The notes under the pieces were generated by a model. The model saw only the letters and a program-made list of their open reading frames with translations. It was not told the origin of the DNA and did no database searches. The translations under genes and the position numbers were made by a program. Positions 50,749-59,165 of a stretch of DNA of 64,000 nt are shown piece by piece. The DNA is from PALSA-270 sp963770915 (GTDB taxonomy: Bacteria; Acidobacteriota; Terriglobia; Terriglobales; Acidobacteriaceae), in the NCBI GenBank assembly GCA_963770915.1, contig CAVYRG010000001.1, forward strand, positions 248,001 to 312,000, read 5' to 3'. Position 1 is the first letter of the stretch. The number at the start of each line of letters is the position of its first letter.

Positions 50749-51507
50749 CTACGCCGAGTTATGACTTTTGATCGCCCTCAAGATTTCGGCCGCAAGTTTC
50801 TCGCCAGACGGGTCGGGATTTCGTTGCTGTGACAGGTTCAGGGTGAAGAAGATATGAGAAACAACAATCGTGAGCGCGCACGCAAGCCAAACAAGCCAAT
50901 TGGCGTTCCCGCACATGTAGGCTGCCACGAAACCAGCCCATCCGATTGAATTCAGCGACGCGAAGTAACTGTGACCGAACGACTGTCCAGGGTCTGTGGG
51001 CGCCGCCCAATAGGCCTTCAAAACCCCATGCCACTTTTGCCATCGGAGCTGGAAATTGAGGGGGGCCATTCCCTTTGCGAAATTTTCATCTATGATTCGG
51101 GATAACCTCTCTGCGCCCATAGCCGGCTGCGATTGCCGAGTCGGGGGCGCCGCCTGAGGCTCTTCTACTGGGGGGCTGAGTTCTTCCCCCAAGAACTTCG
51201 ATGCTAGTCTTCGCCATTCCCTGTTCTTCCATGGCTCAATGGATTCGGTCTGGCGAATCAGCACAGCGAGCGCAACGGCTGCTAGTTCGAACGCGCTCAA
51301 GTACAAAACTACGGTACCCACGACATACACCGCGAAGACGGCGACAACGATCTTGAGCACCATCTCGTCGTGCAGACTACCCCAGACTCCCTCGCGAGCG
51401 TAGAGCCAACCAAGCGCGATCGTTCCCCCCGTCAGCATTGGGGCAACAATCGTCTCCCAGACCGCTATGTATGACAGACGGGACAGATCGATTTGAAAGG
51501 GGAACAT
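50749..51507 (-). CDS. Uncharacterised membrane protein between two repeats
   Basis: A 252-residue protein with two N-terminal helices (about 10-35 and 50-80), a charged cytoplasmic-like middle with a Pro/Gln-rich linker (about 110-140), and two C-terminal helices (about 185-225) before a basic tail. No family recognised. Start at 51507, seven bases after TAGAAT. Its surroundings are the family A repeats, so it could have been carried in by them. Confidence 0.72.
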   Translation of the reverse strand: MFPFQIDLSRLSYIAVWETIVAPMLTGGTIALGWLYAREGVWGSLHDEMVLKIVVAVFAVYVVGTVVLYLSAFELAAVALAVLIRQTESIEPWKNREWRRLASKFLGEELSPPVEEPQAAPPTRQSQPAMGAERLSRIIDENFAKGMAPLNFQLRWQKWHGVLKAYWAAPTDPGQSFGHSYFASLNSIGWAGFVAAYMCGNANWLVWLACALTIVVSHIFFTLNLSQQRNPDPSGEKLAAEILRAIKSHNSA

Positions 51508-51576
51508 AAGGGCGATTCTACTCGCCGACGGGTGGCCAGGCGCCCAAGAGCCAACCCTGGGAGCGCAGTCGAAGTG

Positions 51577-51680
51577 TCTCAGGGCATTTGCGAGACCTGG
51601 GAATCCAGCCTTTCGACTGACCATGAGTCTGGAAGCGACCACTCCGGTGTCTCGCAAAAACGGCGAGACACGGGGCAGCC
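51577..51680. repeat. Extended family A repeat, copy 2
   Basis: GCGAGACCTGGG at 51590-51601 (its left arm is decayed) and AGCCTTTCGACT follow the same order as copy 1. The second hairpin GTGTCTCGC/GCGAGACAC is at 51647-51671. About 85% identity to copy 1 by eye over 90 bases. Confidence 0.85.
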
Positions 51681-51717
51681 CGCGACGAGTACGCCAATCA
51701 GAAGTGCGTTTTCCCGG

Positions 51718-52128
51718 TCATCGCTGAGCTGCTTCTTTCGGCCGCGGCCACTTGGCGATGATGACGGTGGAGATGCCGCCCCTCGGACGGAAGTCGCCCT
51801 TCACTTCGGCCCACACCGGCTTCGCCCACCGCACTACATCTTCCAGCACGCGGTTCACAATGTTTTCCTGAAAGATGCCCAGATTGCGGTAAGACTGAAG
51901 ATATTCCTTCAGCGATTTCAATTCCAGGCAGCGCTTGGCGGGCATATAGCAAATGGTGATCTGGCCAAAATCGGGCAAGCCAGTCTTCGGACAGACCGAG
52001 GTGAACTCGGGATCATCCACCACAATTTCATAGCCGGGAAACTGGTTGGGCCAGGTCTCGATTTCCGGGAAATTATGGTTCAGTCCGGCGGCGGCGTGTT
52101 CCTTTGTGTAGCGCGGTGACTTGGGCAT
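51718..52128 (-). CDS. queF: NADPH-dependent 7-cyano-7-deazaguanine reductase (QueF)
   Basis: A 136-residue type I QueF, the T-fold enzyme that reduces preQ0 to preQ1 in queuosine synthesis. Seen: FTSVCPKTGLPDFGQITICYMP with the nucleophile Cys, CLELKSLKEYLQSYRN and FQENIVNRVLEDVV (substrate Glu), and GDFRPRGGIST. Start at 52128; TACAAT is exactly six bases before the ATG. Other queuosine genes are not in the window. Confidence 0.96.
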   Translation of the reverse strand: MPKSPRYTKEHAAAGLNHNFPEIETWPNQFPGYEIVVDDPEFTSVCPKTGLPDFGQITICYMPAKRCLELKSLKEYLQSYRNLGIFQENIVNRVLEDVVRWAKPVWAEVKGDFRPRGGISTVIIAKWPRPKEAAQR

Positions 52129-52269
52129 GTTTCCATTGTAGCCATCCGGCGGGGGAAACAATCCGACCCTCAGGAAATTGCGTTCTTTCCAAGGAAGTTG
52201 CATCTAATTGGTTAAGGACATGGCCGTTTGTGAGCAGGGCTCGGGTGTTACAGTAAATTCCGGTTCCCC

Positions 52270-53517
52270 ATGGCGCCGATAGAAAATCGCAGCGGCTTTT
52301 TCGGCCGCAACCGCTGGCTGTTATGGGCTGTGGGTATCATCGCAGCCGTGATTGTGCTCGCCTCTTTTATGTCGCACGGCGAGGTGGTTCCGGTTGAGGC
52401 TGCGAGCGCGGAGCGCGGGGACATTCGCGCGGTCATCTCTACAAACGGCAAGATCGAGCCGCTGGAGAATTTTGAAGCCCACGCTCCGGTGGCGACCACA
52501 ATCAAAAAACTGTTCGTCAAGGAAGGCGCGCATGTGAGAAAGGGCCAACTGCTGGTGCAGTTGGACGATTTCGAGGCGCAGAGCCAGGCCGCGCGGGCTC
52601 TGGCCCAGATTCGCGCCGCGCAGGCCCAGAGCAGCGCGGTCGAGAGCGGCGGAAATCGGGAAGAGGTTCTCACGCTGGAAGCTCAAATAACCACCGCCCG
52701 CGCCGCCCATGACGCCGCTCAGCGCAACCTGCAGGCGCTGCAGCAATTGCAGCAGCAGGGCGCGGCTTCCCCCGGCGAAGTGAGAGATGCGCAAGCTCAG
52801 TTGGTCCGCGCCGACGCCCAGTTGAAACTGCTGGAGCAAAAACAGAAGGATCGTTACTCCCGACCTGAGGTTGCGCAGGTTGAGGCGCAGCAAGAAGAGG
52901 CGCAAGCCAGTTACAGCGCAGCGGAAGACATCCTGCGCCAGCTGAATATTCGGGCCCCGTTCGATGGAGTCGTCTATTCTCTTCCCTTTCGTGCGGGCGC
53001 TTACGTCAGTCCCGGTGATCTAATTTTGCAAGAGGCCGATTTCTCTAGAATGCAGGTCCGCGCATTTGTGGACGAGCCTGATATCGGCCGTTTGCGACAG
53101 GGTGAGCCCATTGAAGTTACCTGGGATGCCATGCCGGGCCATGTTTGGCACGGCACCGTCAACAACATTCCTTCGACCGTAAAACTGCACGGCACGCGCA
53201 ATGTAGGCGAGACCACGTGTGTTGTGGAGAACCCCGATTTCAAGCTTCTACCCAACATCAACGTAGGCATCACCATTGTGACCGCTGAGCATCACAATGT
53301 ATTGACCGTTCCCCGAGAGGCCGTTCGCCTGGACGACAAGCCTTATGTGTTCCAGATCGTGAACGATGAATTGCACAAGCGAGAGGTTCAGGTTTCTATC
53401 GAGAACCTGACTCAGGTGGAAGTGACCGGTGGCCTCGACGAAAATTCCTTGGTTGCGCTGGCTTCAGTAAGCTCCAAGCCGCTTCGCAATGGGTTGGCAG
53501 TGAGGGTTGTTCACTAA
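52270..53517 (+). CDS. HlyD/MacA-type membrane fusion protein
   Basis: A 415-residue periplasmic adaptor. One N-terminal helix (WLLWAVGIIAAVIVLASFM) is followed by a biotinyl-lipoyl half motif (APVATTIKKLFVKEGAHVRKGQLLVQLDDFEA), a long coiled-coil hairpin (about 100-215), and the second lipoyl half (IRAPFDGVVYSLPFRAGAYVSPGD). A beta-barrel and membrane-proximal part follow (VEVTGGLDENSLVALASV). It links an inner-membrane pump to TolC. The TPR gene follows three bases later. Confidence 0.94.
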   Translation: MAPIENRSGFFGRNRWLLWAVGIIAAVIVLASFMSHGEVVPVEAASAERGDIRAVISTNGKIEPLENFEAHAPVATTIKKLFVKEGAHVRKGQLLVQLDDFEAQSQAARALAQIRAAQAQSSAVESGGNREEVLTLEAQITTARAAHDAAQRNLQALQQLQQQGAASPGEVRDAQAQLVRADAQLKLLEQKQKDRYSRPEVAQVEAQQEEAQASYSAAEDILRQLNIRAPFDGVVYSLPFRAGAYVSPGDLILQEADFSRMQVRAFVDEPDIGRLRQGEPIEVTWDAMPGHVWHGTVNNIPSTVKLHGTRNVGETTCVVENPDFKLLPNINVGITIVTAEHHNVLTVPREAVRLDDKPYVFQIVNDELHKREVQVSIENLTQVEVTGGLDENSLVALASVSSKPLRNGLAVRVVH

Positions 53518-53520
53518 ATC

Positions 53521-54483
53521 ATGAGAGGAAGCGGAAAACCCCTGATTGTTGCCTTGATCGTTTTTCTGGCGGCAACCGCAGCGCAAGCGCAATCGCCGGC
53601 TGCCTTGCTTTCGGCAGGGCGAGTGGATGACGCTGTTGCCGCCCTGCAGGCGACAATCCAAAAGAACCCAAACGACGCGGATGCTTACAATCTGCTTTGC
53701 CGCAGCGAGTATGCCTTGGGTAGCTGGGACCGCGCAGTTTCCAATTGCGAGAAGGCTGTCGCTCTCGAGCCGGACAACAGCCGCTACCACCTCTGGCTTG
53801 GCCGCGCCTATGGCGAGAAGGCGGACCACGCGAGTTTCTTCTCAGCCGCGTTTCTAGCCAAGAAAGTCCGCACCGAGTTTGAAACCGCGGTCCAGTTGAG
53901 TTCCGATAGCGCGGACGCCCGAACCGACCTGGCCGAGTTCTATCTGGAAGCGCCGGGGATCGTAGGGGGCGGCGAAGACAAGGCCGAAGTGCAGGCCCAG
54001 ACTCTGGCTAAGCTCGATCCCGCCCGGGCACACTGGGTGATTGGGCGCATCGCACAGAAAAACCACGATCCCGTAACCGCCGAAAAGGAGTACCGGGCCG
54101 CAATCGAGGTAAGCCACGGCGGCGCCATTCCCTGGCTCAATCTAGCTTTCTTCTACCGCCGCATGGAGCGCTATGACGACATGGAAGATGCCATCAATCA
54201 CGCCGCCTCAGCGCAGATGAACGCGCCCGAAGTTTTGATGGAGTCTGCCGAGACCCTCATTGCGGCCGGCCGCGACTTCCCGTTCGCGGTGGAATTGCTG
54301 CAGCGCTATCTCTCCAGCACGACCGTGGAACAAGCCCCCGCCTTCAAAGCCCACTACTTGCTGGGGACGGTTTTGGAGAAGTTGGGGGACAAAGCGGGAG
54401 CGGCGGAACAGTATCGCGCATCCCTAGCCCTCGCCAAAGGCTTCTCGAGTGCACGGGAAGCGCTCGACCGGCTCAACCGTTAG
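53521..54483 (+). CDS. Exported TPR protein of the efflux operon
   Basis: A 320-residue protein with a signal peptide (LIVALIVFLAATAAQAQ). TPR-like helices cover most of the length: AVAALQATIQKNPNDADAYNLLCRSEYALGSWDRAVSNCEKAVALEPDNSRYHLWLGRAY and GAIPWLNLAFFYRRMERYDDMEDAINHA; the last unit ends at the C-terminus. Between the adaptor and TolC genes with gaps of three bases on the first side. Probably a scaffold of the same envelope machine. Inference. Confidence 0.85.
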   Translation: MRGSGKPLIVALIVFLAATAAQAQSPAALLSAGRVDDAVAALQATIQKNPNDADAYNLLCRSEYALGSWDRAVSNCEKAVALEPDNSRYHLWLGRAYGEKADHASFFSAAFLAKKVRTEFETAVQLSSDSADARTDLAEFYLEAPGIVGGGEDKAEVQAQTLAKLDPARAHWVIGRIAQKNHDPVTAEKEYRAAIEVSHGGAIPWLNLAFFYRRMERYDDMEDAINHAASAQMNAPEVLMESAETLIAAGRDFPFAVELLQRYLSSTTVEQAPAFKAHYLLGTVLEKLGDKAGAAEQYRASLALAKGFSSAREALDRLNR

Positions 54484-54617
54484 TCGTGATCGAGCGTACT
54501 AATTCCTCTGCCCGGTCTGTGCCACCAGCCCGCACCAACCCGGGCGCGGCCATCCTTCAGAACTCATTTAGAATCGCCGCAGTCACGCTGTTGCGAATTT
54601 CGCACAAGGTGAGAATC

Positions 54618-55940
54618 ATGAAAACTGCCTCGCGCCCTTGCCGGTATCTACCGGCTGTTCTCTTGTTAATCGCGCTGCTGCTTTGCGCCCCGTTGCCCGG
54701 CGTTGCCGAAACGCTGTCGCTGCGCCATGCCGTGGAACTCGCGCTCAGCCACAGCGCGTCTATGGCTGCTGCCGGCGCAGACGAGCGGCGCGCGTTTGAA
54801 TCCTACCTCGAGGCGCGCGATTCCTATGTTCCGCAACTGACCGTGGGGTCGGGGTTGGGCCAAGCCTGGGGTTATCCGCTCTCGCTCGAGGGCTCGGCGC
54901 CATCGATTGTCAACGTGACTGCGCAGTCGCCGGTCTTCAACCTATCCCTGCGCGACTTCATTCGCGCCGCCAAGACCGACTACCAAGCGGCTTCGGTGCA
55001 AACCAAAGACCAGCGCAACCAGGTGATCCAGGACACAGCGCTCACCTACGCCGAGCTGTGCAAGTGGCAAAAACTGATCTCGCATCTGCAGCAGGATGAG
55101 GCCGACGCACAAAAGACTGAGCAGGCAATCCATCTTCGCATCGAAGCCGGAGTGGACAGTACGCTGGCCGGAACGCAGGCCAGCCTGAACACCGCTCGCA
55201 TCACATTGCGGATTGCGCAGGCGCAGAACGCCATCGATGTGCTCACCCAGCGGCTTTCCCACCTGACCGGCCTGCCCGCGTCCGCGATTGAAACTGTACC
55301 GGAGTCGATTCCACCGTTGGCGGAGCCCGTTCCTTCCGATGATCTCGCCGCCCAAGCGGTTCAGGACGACCCCATGGTGCAATCTGCGCAGGATCATGCC
55401 CTCGCGCTGGACTTTCGCGCTCGCGGCGAACACAAAGCCCTGTGGCCTACGATTGATTTCGCCGCCCAGTACGCCCTGCTGGCCACATTCAACAACTATC
55501 AGCAATTCTTTCAACCGGGATCTTTTCAGCCAAACAACGCCACCATCGGGGTGGTGATCCGCTTTCCGTTTCTCAACTTTTCGCAACGCGCGCATGCCCG
55601 GGCAGCCGACGCGGAGGCCCTCCACGCTCACAAACAGGCAGAAGCCGCCAAGAACGCCGCGTCCGAAGAGACTTTGAAGCTGGAGCGCTCAGTCCGGGAA
55701 TTGGCTGCGGCCCATCACGTCGCCGACCTTGAATACCAGATCGCGCAATCCACGCTGCAATCAGTTCAAACTCGCATGGATGCCGGCACGGCGAACCTCC
55801 ACGATCAGGCCGACGCGCGCAGCCAGCTAGCCGAGCGATTCCTTGCCCTGCAGGATTCGGATTTCGACCTGGAGCGGGCTCGCATCAGCCTGCTCCGCTC
55901 CACCGGAGAGCTCGAAAAATGGGCCACCAGCGGAAATTGA
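54618..55940 (+). CDS. TolC-family outer membrane efflux protein
   Basis: A 440-residue protein with a signal peptide (LLIALLLCAPLPGVA) and two OEP repeats. First: LRHAVELALSHSASMAAAGADERRAFESYLEARDSYVPQLTVGSGL, with the start of the helical hairpin. Second: LDFRARGEHKALWPTIDFAAQYALL. Long helices lie between. Start at 54618 with AAGGTGAG upstream; an in-frame ATG at 54486 is too far from a signal peptide. Forms the outer exit duct for the HlyD adaptor; the inner-membrane pump is not in the window. Confidence 0.93.
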   Translation: MKTASRPCRYLPAVLLLIALLLCAPLPGVAETLSLRHAVELALSHSASMAAAGADERRAFESYLEARDSYVPQLTVGSGLGQAWGYPLSLEGSAPSIVNVTAQSPVFNLSLRDFIRAAKTDYQAASVQTKDQRNQVIQDTALTYAELCKWQKLISHLQQDEADAQKTEQAIHLRIEAGVDSTLAGTQASLNTARITLRIAQAQNAIDVLTQRLSHLTGLPASAIETVPESIPPLAEPVPSDDLAAQAVQDDPMVQSAQDHALALDFRARGEHKALWPTIDFAAQYALLATFNNYQQFFQPGSFQPNNATIGVVIRFPFLNFSQRAHARAADAEALHAHKQAEAAKNAASEETLKLERSVRELAAAHHVADLEYQIAQSTLQSVQTRMDAGTANLHDQADARSQLAERFLALQDSDFDLERARISLLRSTGELEKWATSGN

Positions 55941-56076
55941 TGGTAACGCGTACGGCGCTGATTACAAGCATCTTACGGGCACACAAGCAGCCCGTGCCCT
56001 CAGCCACGAACCTGCGAATACATGACGCCGAATCGGGGCCGAATGCATCTGAAATGGTATGATTAGGAACTCACCT

Positions 56077-57555
56077 ATGCCTTTAAAGACCTTATTTTTG
56101 AACCCGCCGTCGTTTGAGAATTTCGATGGAGGCGCGGGCTCGCGTTGGCCGGCGACTCGCGAAATCGAGTCCTTCTGGTACCCGGTTTGGCTCGCGTATC
56201 CGACGGGGATGTTGGAGGGCGCCCGGCTGTTGGATGCTCCCTCGCATCACGTTTCGCCGGAAGAAACCATCCGCATTGCCGGCGAATACGAGTTCCTTGT
56301 CCTGTTCACCAGCACCCCTGGCTTCCCCGGCGACATTCGCCTGGTGCAAAAAATCAAGGACGCGAACCCGAAAATCAGGATTGCCTTCGTCGGGCCGCAC
56401 GTCACGGTACTGCCGGAGAAGTCTTTGAAAGATTGCCGCGCGATTGATTTCGTGTGCCGCAAGGAGTTCGACCACTCCATCGTGGAGTTCGCGAACGGCA
56501 AGCCGCTCGATGAGATAGCGGGCATTTCTTATCTGAAGAACGGCGAGGTCGTGCACACTCCCGATCGTCCGCCGATTGACGACCTCGATGCTCTGCCGCA
56601 CGTCACCGACGTCTATCGCCGCGACTTGGATGTACGGCGCTACAACGTGCCATTCCTGCTCTATCCTTATGTTTCGCTCTACACCACCCGCGGCTGCCCC
56701 GCGCAGTGTACCTTCTGCCTGTGGCCGCAGACGTTAAGCGGCCATCCCTGGCGCAAGCGCTCGTCCGACGACGTAGCCCTGGAAATGGCCAAGGCCAAGG
56801 AATATTGGCCCGACGTCCGAGAATTCTTTTTCGACGACGACACTTTCAACATTCAGAAGGCGCGCACCATAGAGTTGTGCGCCAAGCTCAAGCCCTTGAA
56901 TCTCACTTGGTCGTGCACTTCGCGCGTGACCACCGATTTCGAGACTTTGAAGGCCATGAAAGAAAGTGGCTGCCGCCTGCTGATTGTGGGATACGAATCC
57001 GGCGATCAGCAGATTCTCAAGAACATCAAGAAGGGCGCTACCATCGAGCGCGCCCGCCAGTTCACCAAGGATTGCCATAAACTCGGGCTGGTGATTCACG
57101 GCGACTTCATCATGGGGCTGCCGGGCGAAACCCGCGAAACCATCGACAACACCATCGCCTTCGCCAAGGAGCTGGATGTTGAGACCATCCAGGTTTCCGT
57201 GGCGCACGCCTACCCTGGAACCGAGCTTTACGATTACGCAGTCAAGAACGGCTTCATGGTGCCCGACACCAAAATGGTCGACGAAGGCGGCCACCAATTG
57301 GTGCAAGTCCAGTATCCCGGGCTGCCGGCGGAAGAAATTCTCAACTCCGTGCACCGCTTCTATGACGAATACTATTTCCGCCCCAAGGCGGCCTTCCGCA
57401 TCCTGAAGAAGGCGATCGTCAATCGTGACGACCGGAAGCGGCTGTACAAAGAAGCCAGGAGCTTTCTCAAGCTGCGCGCCCAGCGCAATCATTGGGTCAA
57501 GGAAAAGCGCGAAAAAGCAGCCGCGGCGGCCACCACCGAACCGGTCGGGGCTTAA
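56077..57555 (+). CDS. hpnJ: Hopanoid-associated radical SAM protein (HpnJ-like)
   Basis: A 492-residue B12-binding/radical-SAM protein. The N-terminus KTLFLNPPSFENFDGGAGSR is the HpnJ type, followed by a cobalamin-binding-like domain (to about 150, VGPHVTVLPEKSL). The radical motif is TTRGCPAQCTFCLWPQTL (CxxxCxxC), then FFDDDTFNI and MGLPGETRETIDNTI. HpnJ is reported to act in hopanoid side-chain cyclitol ether formation. Start chosen at 56077; an ATG at 56059 lies in a TATGAT box. Two half-size transporters follow after 27 bases, and hpnCDE is 4 kb to the right. Confidence 0.9.
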   Translation: MPLKTLFLNPPSFENFDGGAGSRWPATREIESFWYPVWLAYPTGMLEGARLLDAPSHHVSPEETIRIAGEYEFLVLFTSTPGFPGDIRLVQKIKDANPKIRIAFVGPHVTVLPEKSLKDCRAIDFVCRKEFDHSIVEFANGKPLDEIAGISYLKNGEVVHTPDRPPIDDLDALPHVTDVYRRDLDVRRYNVPFLLYPYVSLYTTRGCPAQCTFCLWPQTLSGHPWRKRSSDDVALEMAKAKEYWPDVREFFFDDDTFNIQKARTIELCAKLKPLNLTWSCTSRVTTDFETLKAMKESGCRLLIVGYESGDQQILKNIKKGATIERARQFTKDCHKLGLVIHGDFIMGLPGETRETIDNTIAFAKELDVETIQVSVAHAYPGTELYDYAVKNGFMVPDTKMVDEGGHQLVQVQYPGLPAEEILNSVHRFYDEYYFRPKAAFRILKKAIVNRDDRKRLYKEARSFLKLRAQRNHWVKEKREKAAAAATTEPVGA

Positions 57556-57582
57556 ACGGTTCGAGTCGAGGAAAGAACCGTC

Positions 57583-58026
57583 GTGAGCTACCGCAAGATT
57601 TTGGTGTTGGCCGGGGTCGCCGTTTTCGGCGCGACTGGCGATTCCCTGATCTCCTGCGGCATGCGGCAGATCGGCGGCGTTTCTCCCCATCACCTGCCCA
57701 GCATCATCCTCGCTGTGCTGAACCCATGGGTCGCAATTGGGATCCTTTGCCTGCTGGCCTTCTTCGCCTCCTATATGGCCGCGCTTTCCTGGGCAGATTT
57801 GACGTACGTGCTGCCTGCCACCTCCATTGCTTACGTCTTGCTCGCTCTAATTGCGAAGTTCATGTTGCATGAGCAGGTCACCCCCACTCGCTGGCTGGGG
57901 ACGCTGCTCATTTCTTCGGGGGTAGCTTTCGCTACGAGCGGGCCTAGCTCTACTCGCCATGTTTCTGTGGCCAAGGACACTGACGAGTCCAAGCCCGAGG
58001 TAGTTGCGATGGGAGCGAACCGATGA
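57583..58026 (+). CDS. Small EamA/DMT-type membrane protein, first of a pair
   Basis: A 147-residue four-helix protein with the small-multidrug/EamA half pattern: LISCGMRQIGGV, AALSWADLTYVLPATSIAYVLLALIAKFMLHEQVTPTRWLGTLLISSGV. The C-terminal 25 residues are polar. GTG start with GAGGAAAG upstream. Its stop overlaps the ATG of the next gene, and both follow hpnJ. Paired half-transporters like ArnE/ArnF flip lipid-linked sugars; here a hopanoid or its head group is conceivable. Confidence 0.82.
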   Translation: MSYRKILVLAGVAVFGATGDSLISCGMRQIGGVSPHHLPSIILAVLNPWVAIGILCLLAFFASYMAALSWADLTYVLPATSIAYVLLALIAKFMLHEQVTPTRWLGTLLISSGVAFATSGPSSTRHVSVAKDTDESKPEVVAMGANR

Positions 58027-58403
58027 AGTCGATGTACGCATGGAGCGCCATCGCCGCCATCGTGCTGGCCTCGACCACCGGCGACGTGCTGCTGGCGCGG
58101 GCGATGAAACAAGTGGGCGACGTGGGCGCGCTCTGGCGCCGCACCTGCCTCATGACGGTGGTGGGGCGGATTCTGAGCAACCCGTCGTTCCTGTTCGGCG
58201 TGCTGGCCATGACGCTGGCGTTCTATAGCCTGCTGTTTGGGCTCTCCTGGGCCGATGTCAGCCTGGTAGCGCCCGCCTCCGCTTCCCTTACCTTCATTGC
58301 CAACGCCGTGGCCGCCAAGATTTTCCTGCACGAGCACGTAAACCGCCGCCGCTGGCTGGCCGCGTTGTTCGTGGCCGCGGGCGTGGCATTGCTGGCGGGG
58401 TAG
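58023..58403 (+). CDS. Small EamA/DMT-type membrane protein, second of a pair
   Basis: A 126-residue four-helix partner of the previous gene: IAAIVLASTTGDVLLARAMKQVGDVGA, FYSLLFGLSWADVSLVAPASASLTFIANAVAAKIFLHEHVNRRRWLAALFVAAGVALLAG. Same fold and length class, with overlapping ATG and stop, so a heterodimer is likely. The last 51 bases of the gene resemble a fragment at 59166-59216, beyond the toxin-antitoxin cassette that follows. Confidence 0.82.
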   Translation: MKSMYAWSAIAAIVLASTTGDVLLARAMKQVGDVGALWRRTCLMTVVGRILSNPSFLFGVLAMTLAFYSLLFGLSWADVSLVAPASASLTFIANAVAAKIFLHEHVNRRRWLAALFVAAGVALLAG

Positions 58404-58429
58404 AACGGCTCGCCTCACCGATCTTTCGC

Positions 58430-58467
58430 TTGACGCATCCTATTCGATGTGACATCCTATAGGATGT
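58430..58467 (+). promoter_or_regulatory. Tandem palindromic operators of the PIN/RHH module
   Basis: ACATCCTATAGGATGT (58452-58467) is a perfect 16-base palindrome. The 16 bases before it (58435-58450, GCATCCTATTCGATGT) are a 13/16 match in direct register, one base apart. TTGACG at 58430-58435 overlaps the first site. The array ends ten bases before the toxin ATG, as expected for autorepression by a RHH antitoxin dimer pair. Confidence 0.75.
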
Positions 58468-58477
58468 ATCGTCTCGC

Positions 58478-58900
58478 ATGAGGATTGTCATCGACACCTC
58501 GGTGATGGTCGCAGGGCTTAGTACACGGCTGGGAGCGGGAAACGGGGTTCTGCGATTGGTCGCGCAACGGCGCTTACTGGCTTTGGCGACGCCGCCTCTC
58601 TTCTTGGAATATGAAGATGTGTTGAAGCGTCCCGAGCACCAATTGTTTCACGGCCTATCGCCCGAGGCGATTGACGAATTCCTTGCGGAATTCGCCGCAT
58701 TGATTGAGCCGGTCGAGGTTCATTTTCAGTGGCGGCCGCAATCTCGAGATCCCAATGACGAGATGGTGTTGGAAGCCGCGATCAATGGCAGAGCGGATGC
58801 CCTGGTGACCTACAATGTCGCAGATTTCGCCGTCGCGGCAGCCCGTTTTAGAATTTCTGTGTTGCGCCCCGGCGACCTGCTGAAGAAGGTAAAACAATGA
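58478..58900 (+). CDS. PIN-domain toxin (putative toxin component, PIN family)
   Basis: A 140-residue PIN ribonuclease: MRIVIDTSVMVAGL (Asp6), FLEYEDVLKRPEH (Glu), QSRDPNDEMVLEAAINGRADALVTYNVADF (the DPxDE active-site stretch). Member of the COG1569-like group, in which the toxin often precedes its antitoxin. The stop overlaps the next ATG. Strongly regulated region upstream. Confidence 0.92.
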   Translation: MRIVIDTSVMVAGLSTRLGAGNGVLRLVAQRRLLALATPPLFLEYEDVLKRPEHQLFHGLSPEAIDEFLAEFAALIEPVEVHFQWRPQSRDPNDEMVLEAAINGRADALVTYNVADFAVAAARFRISVLRPGDLLKKVKQ

Positions 58901-59145
58901 GCAAGGCTACCTATCCGTTGAAACTTCCCCTGTCCATCAAGAAAGCCGCCCAGCGGCTGGCGAAGGAAGATGGCGTTTCTTTGAACCAGTGGATCGCGGT
59001 GGCAGTCGCCGAGAAAGTCGGCGTCGTGGAAACTGCGGCTGAGTTTTTCAAGAAACGAGCGAGAAATGCCACCGGCGAAGGCCTCATGAGATTTCTACGC
59101 ACCGCGCCCAAGGTCGCGCCCGAGCCGGAGGACGCGCTCCGATAG
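58897..59145 (+). CDS. RHH/HicB-like antitoxin
   Basis: An 82-residue partner with a ribbon-helix-helix pattern: YPLKLPLSIKKAAQRLAKEDGVSLNQWIAVAVAEKVG, the strand-helix-turn-helix of Arc/HicB C-terminal type, followed by a helical tail (ETAAEFFKKRARNATGEGLM). Its ATG overlaps the toxin stop (ATGA). Probably binds the palindromes at 58435-58467. Confidence 0.88.
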   Translation: MSKATYPLKLPLSIKKAAQRLAKEDGVSLNQWIAVAVAEKVGVVETAAEFFKKRARNATGEGLMRFLRTAPKVAPEPEDALR

Positions 59146-59165
59146 CAGGCGCGTGCACCCGACCC

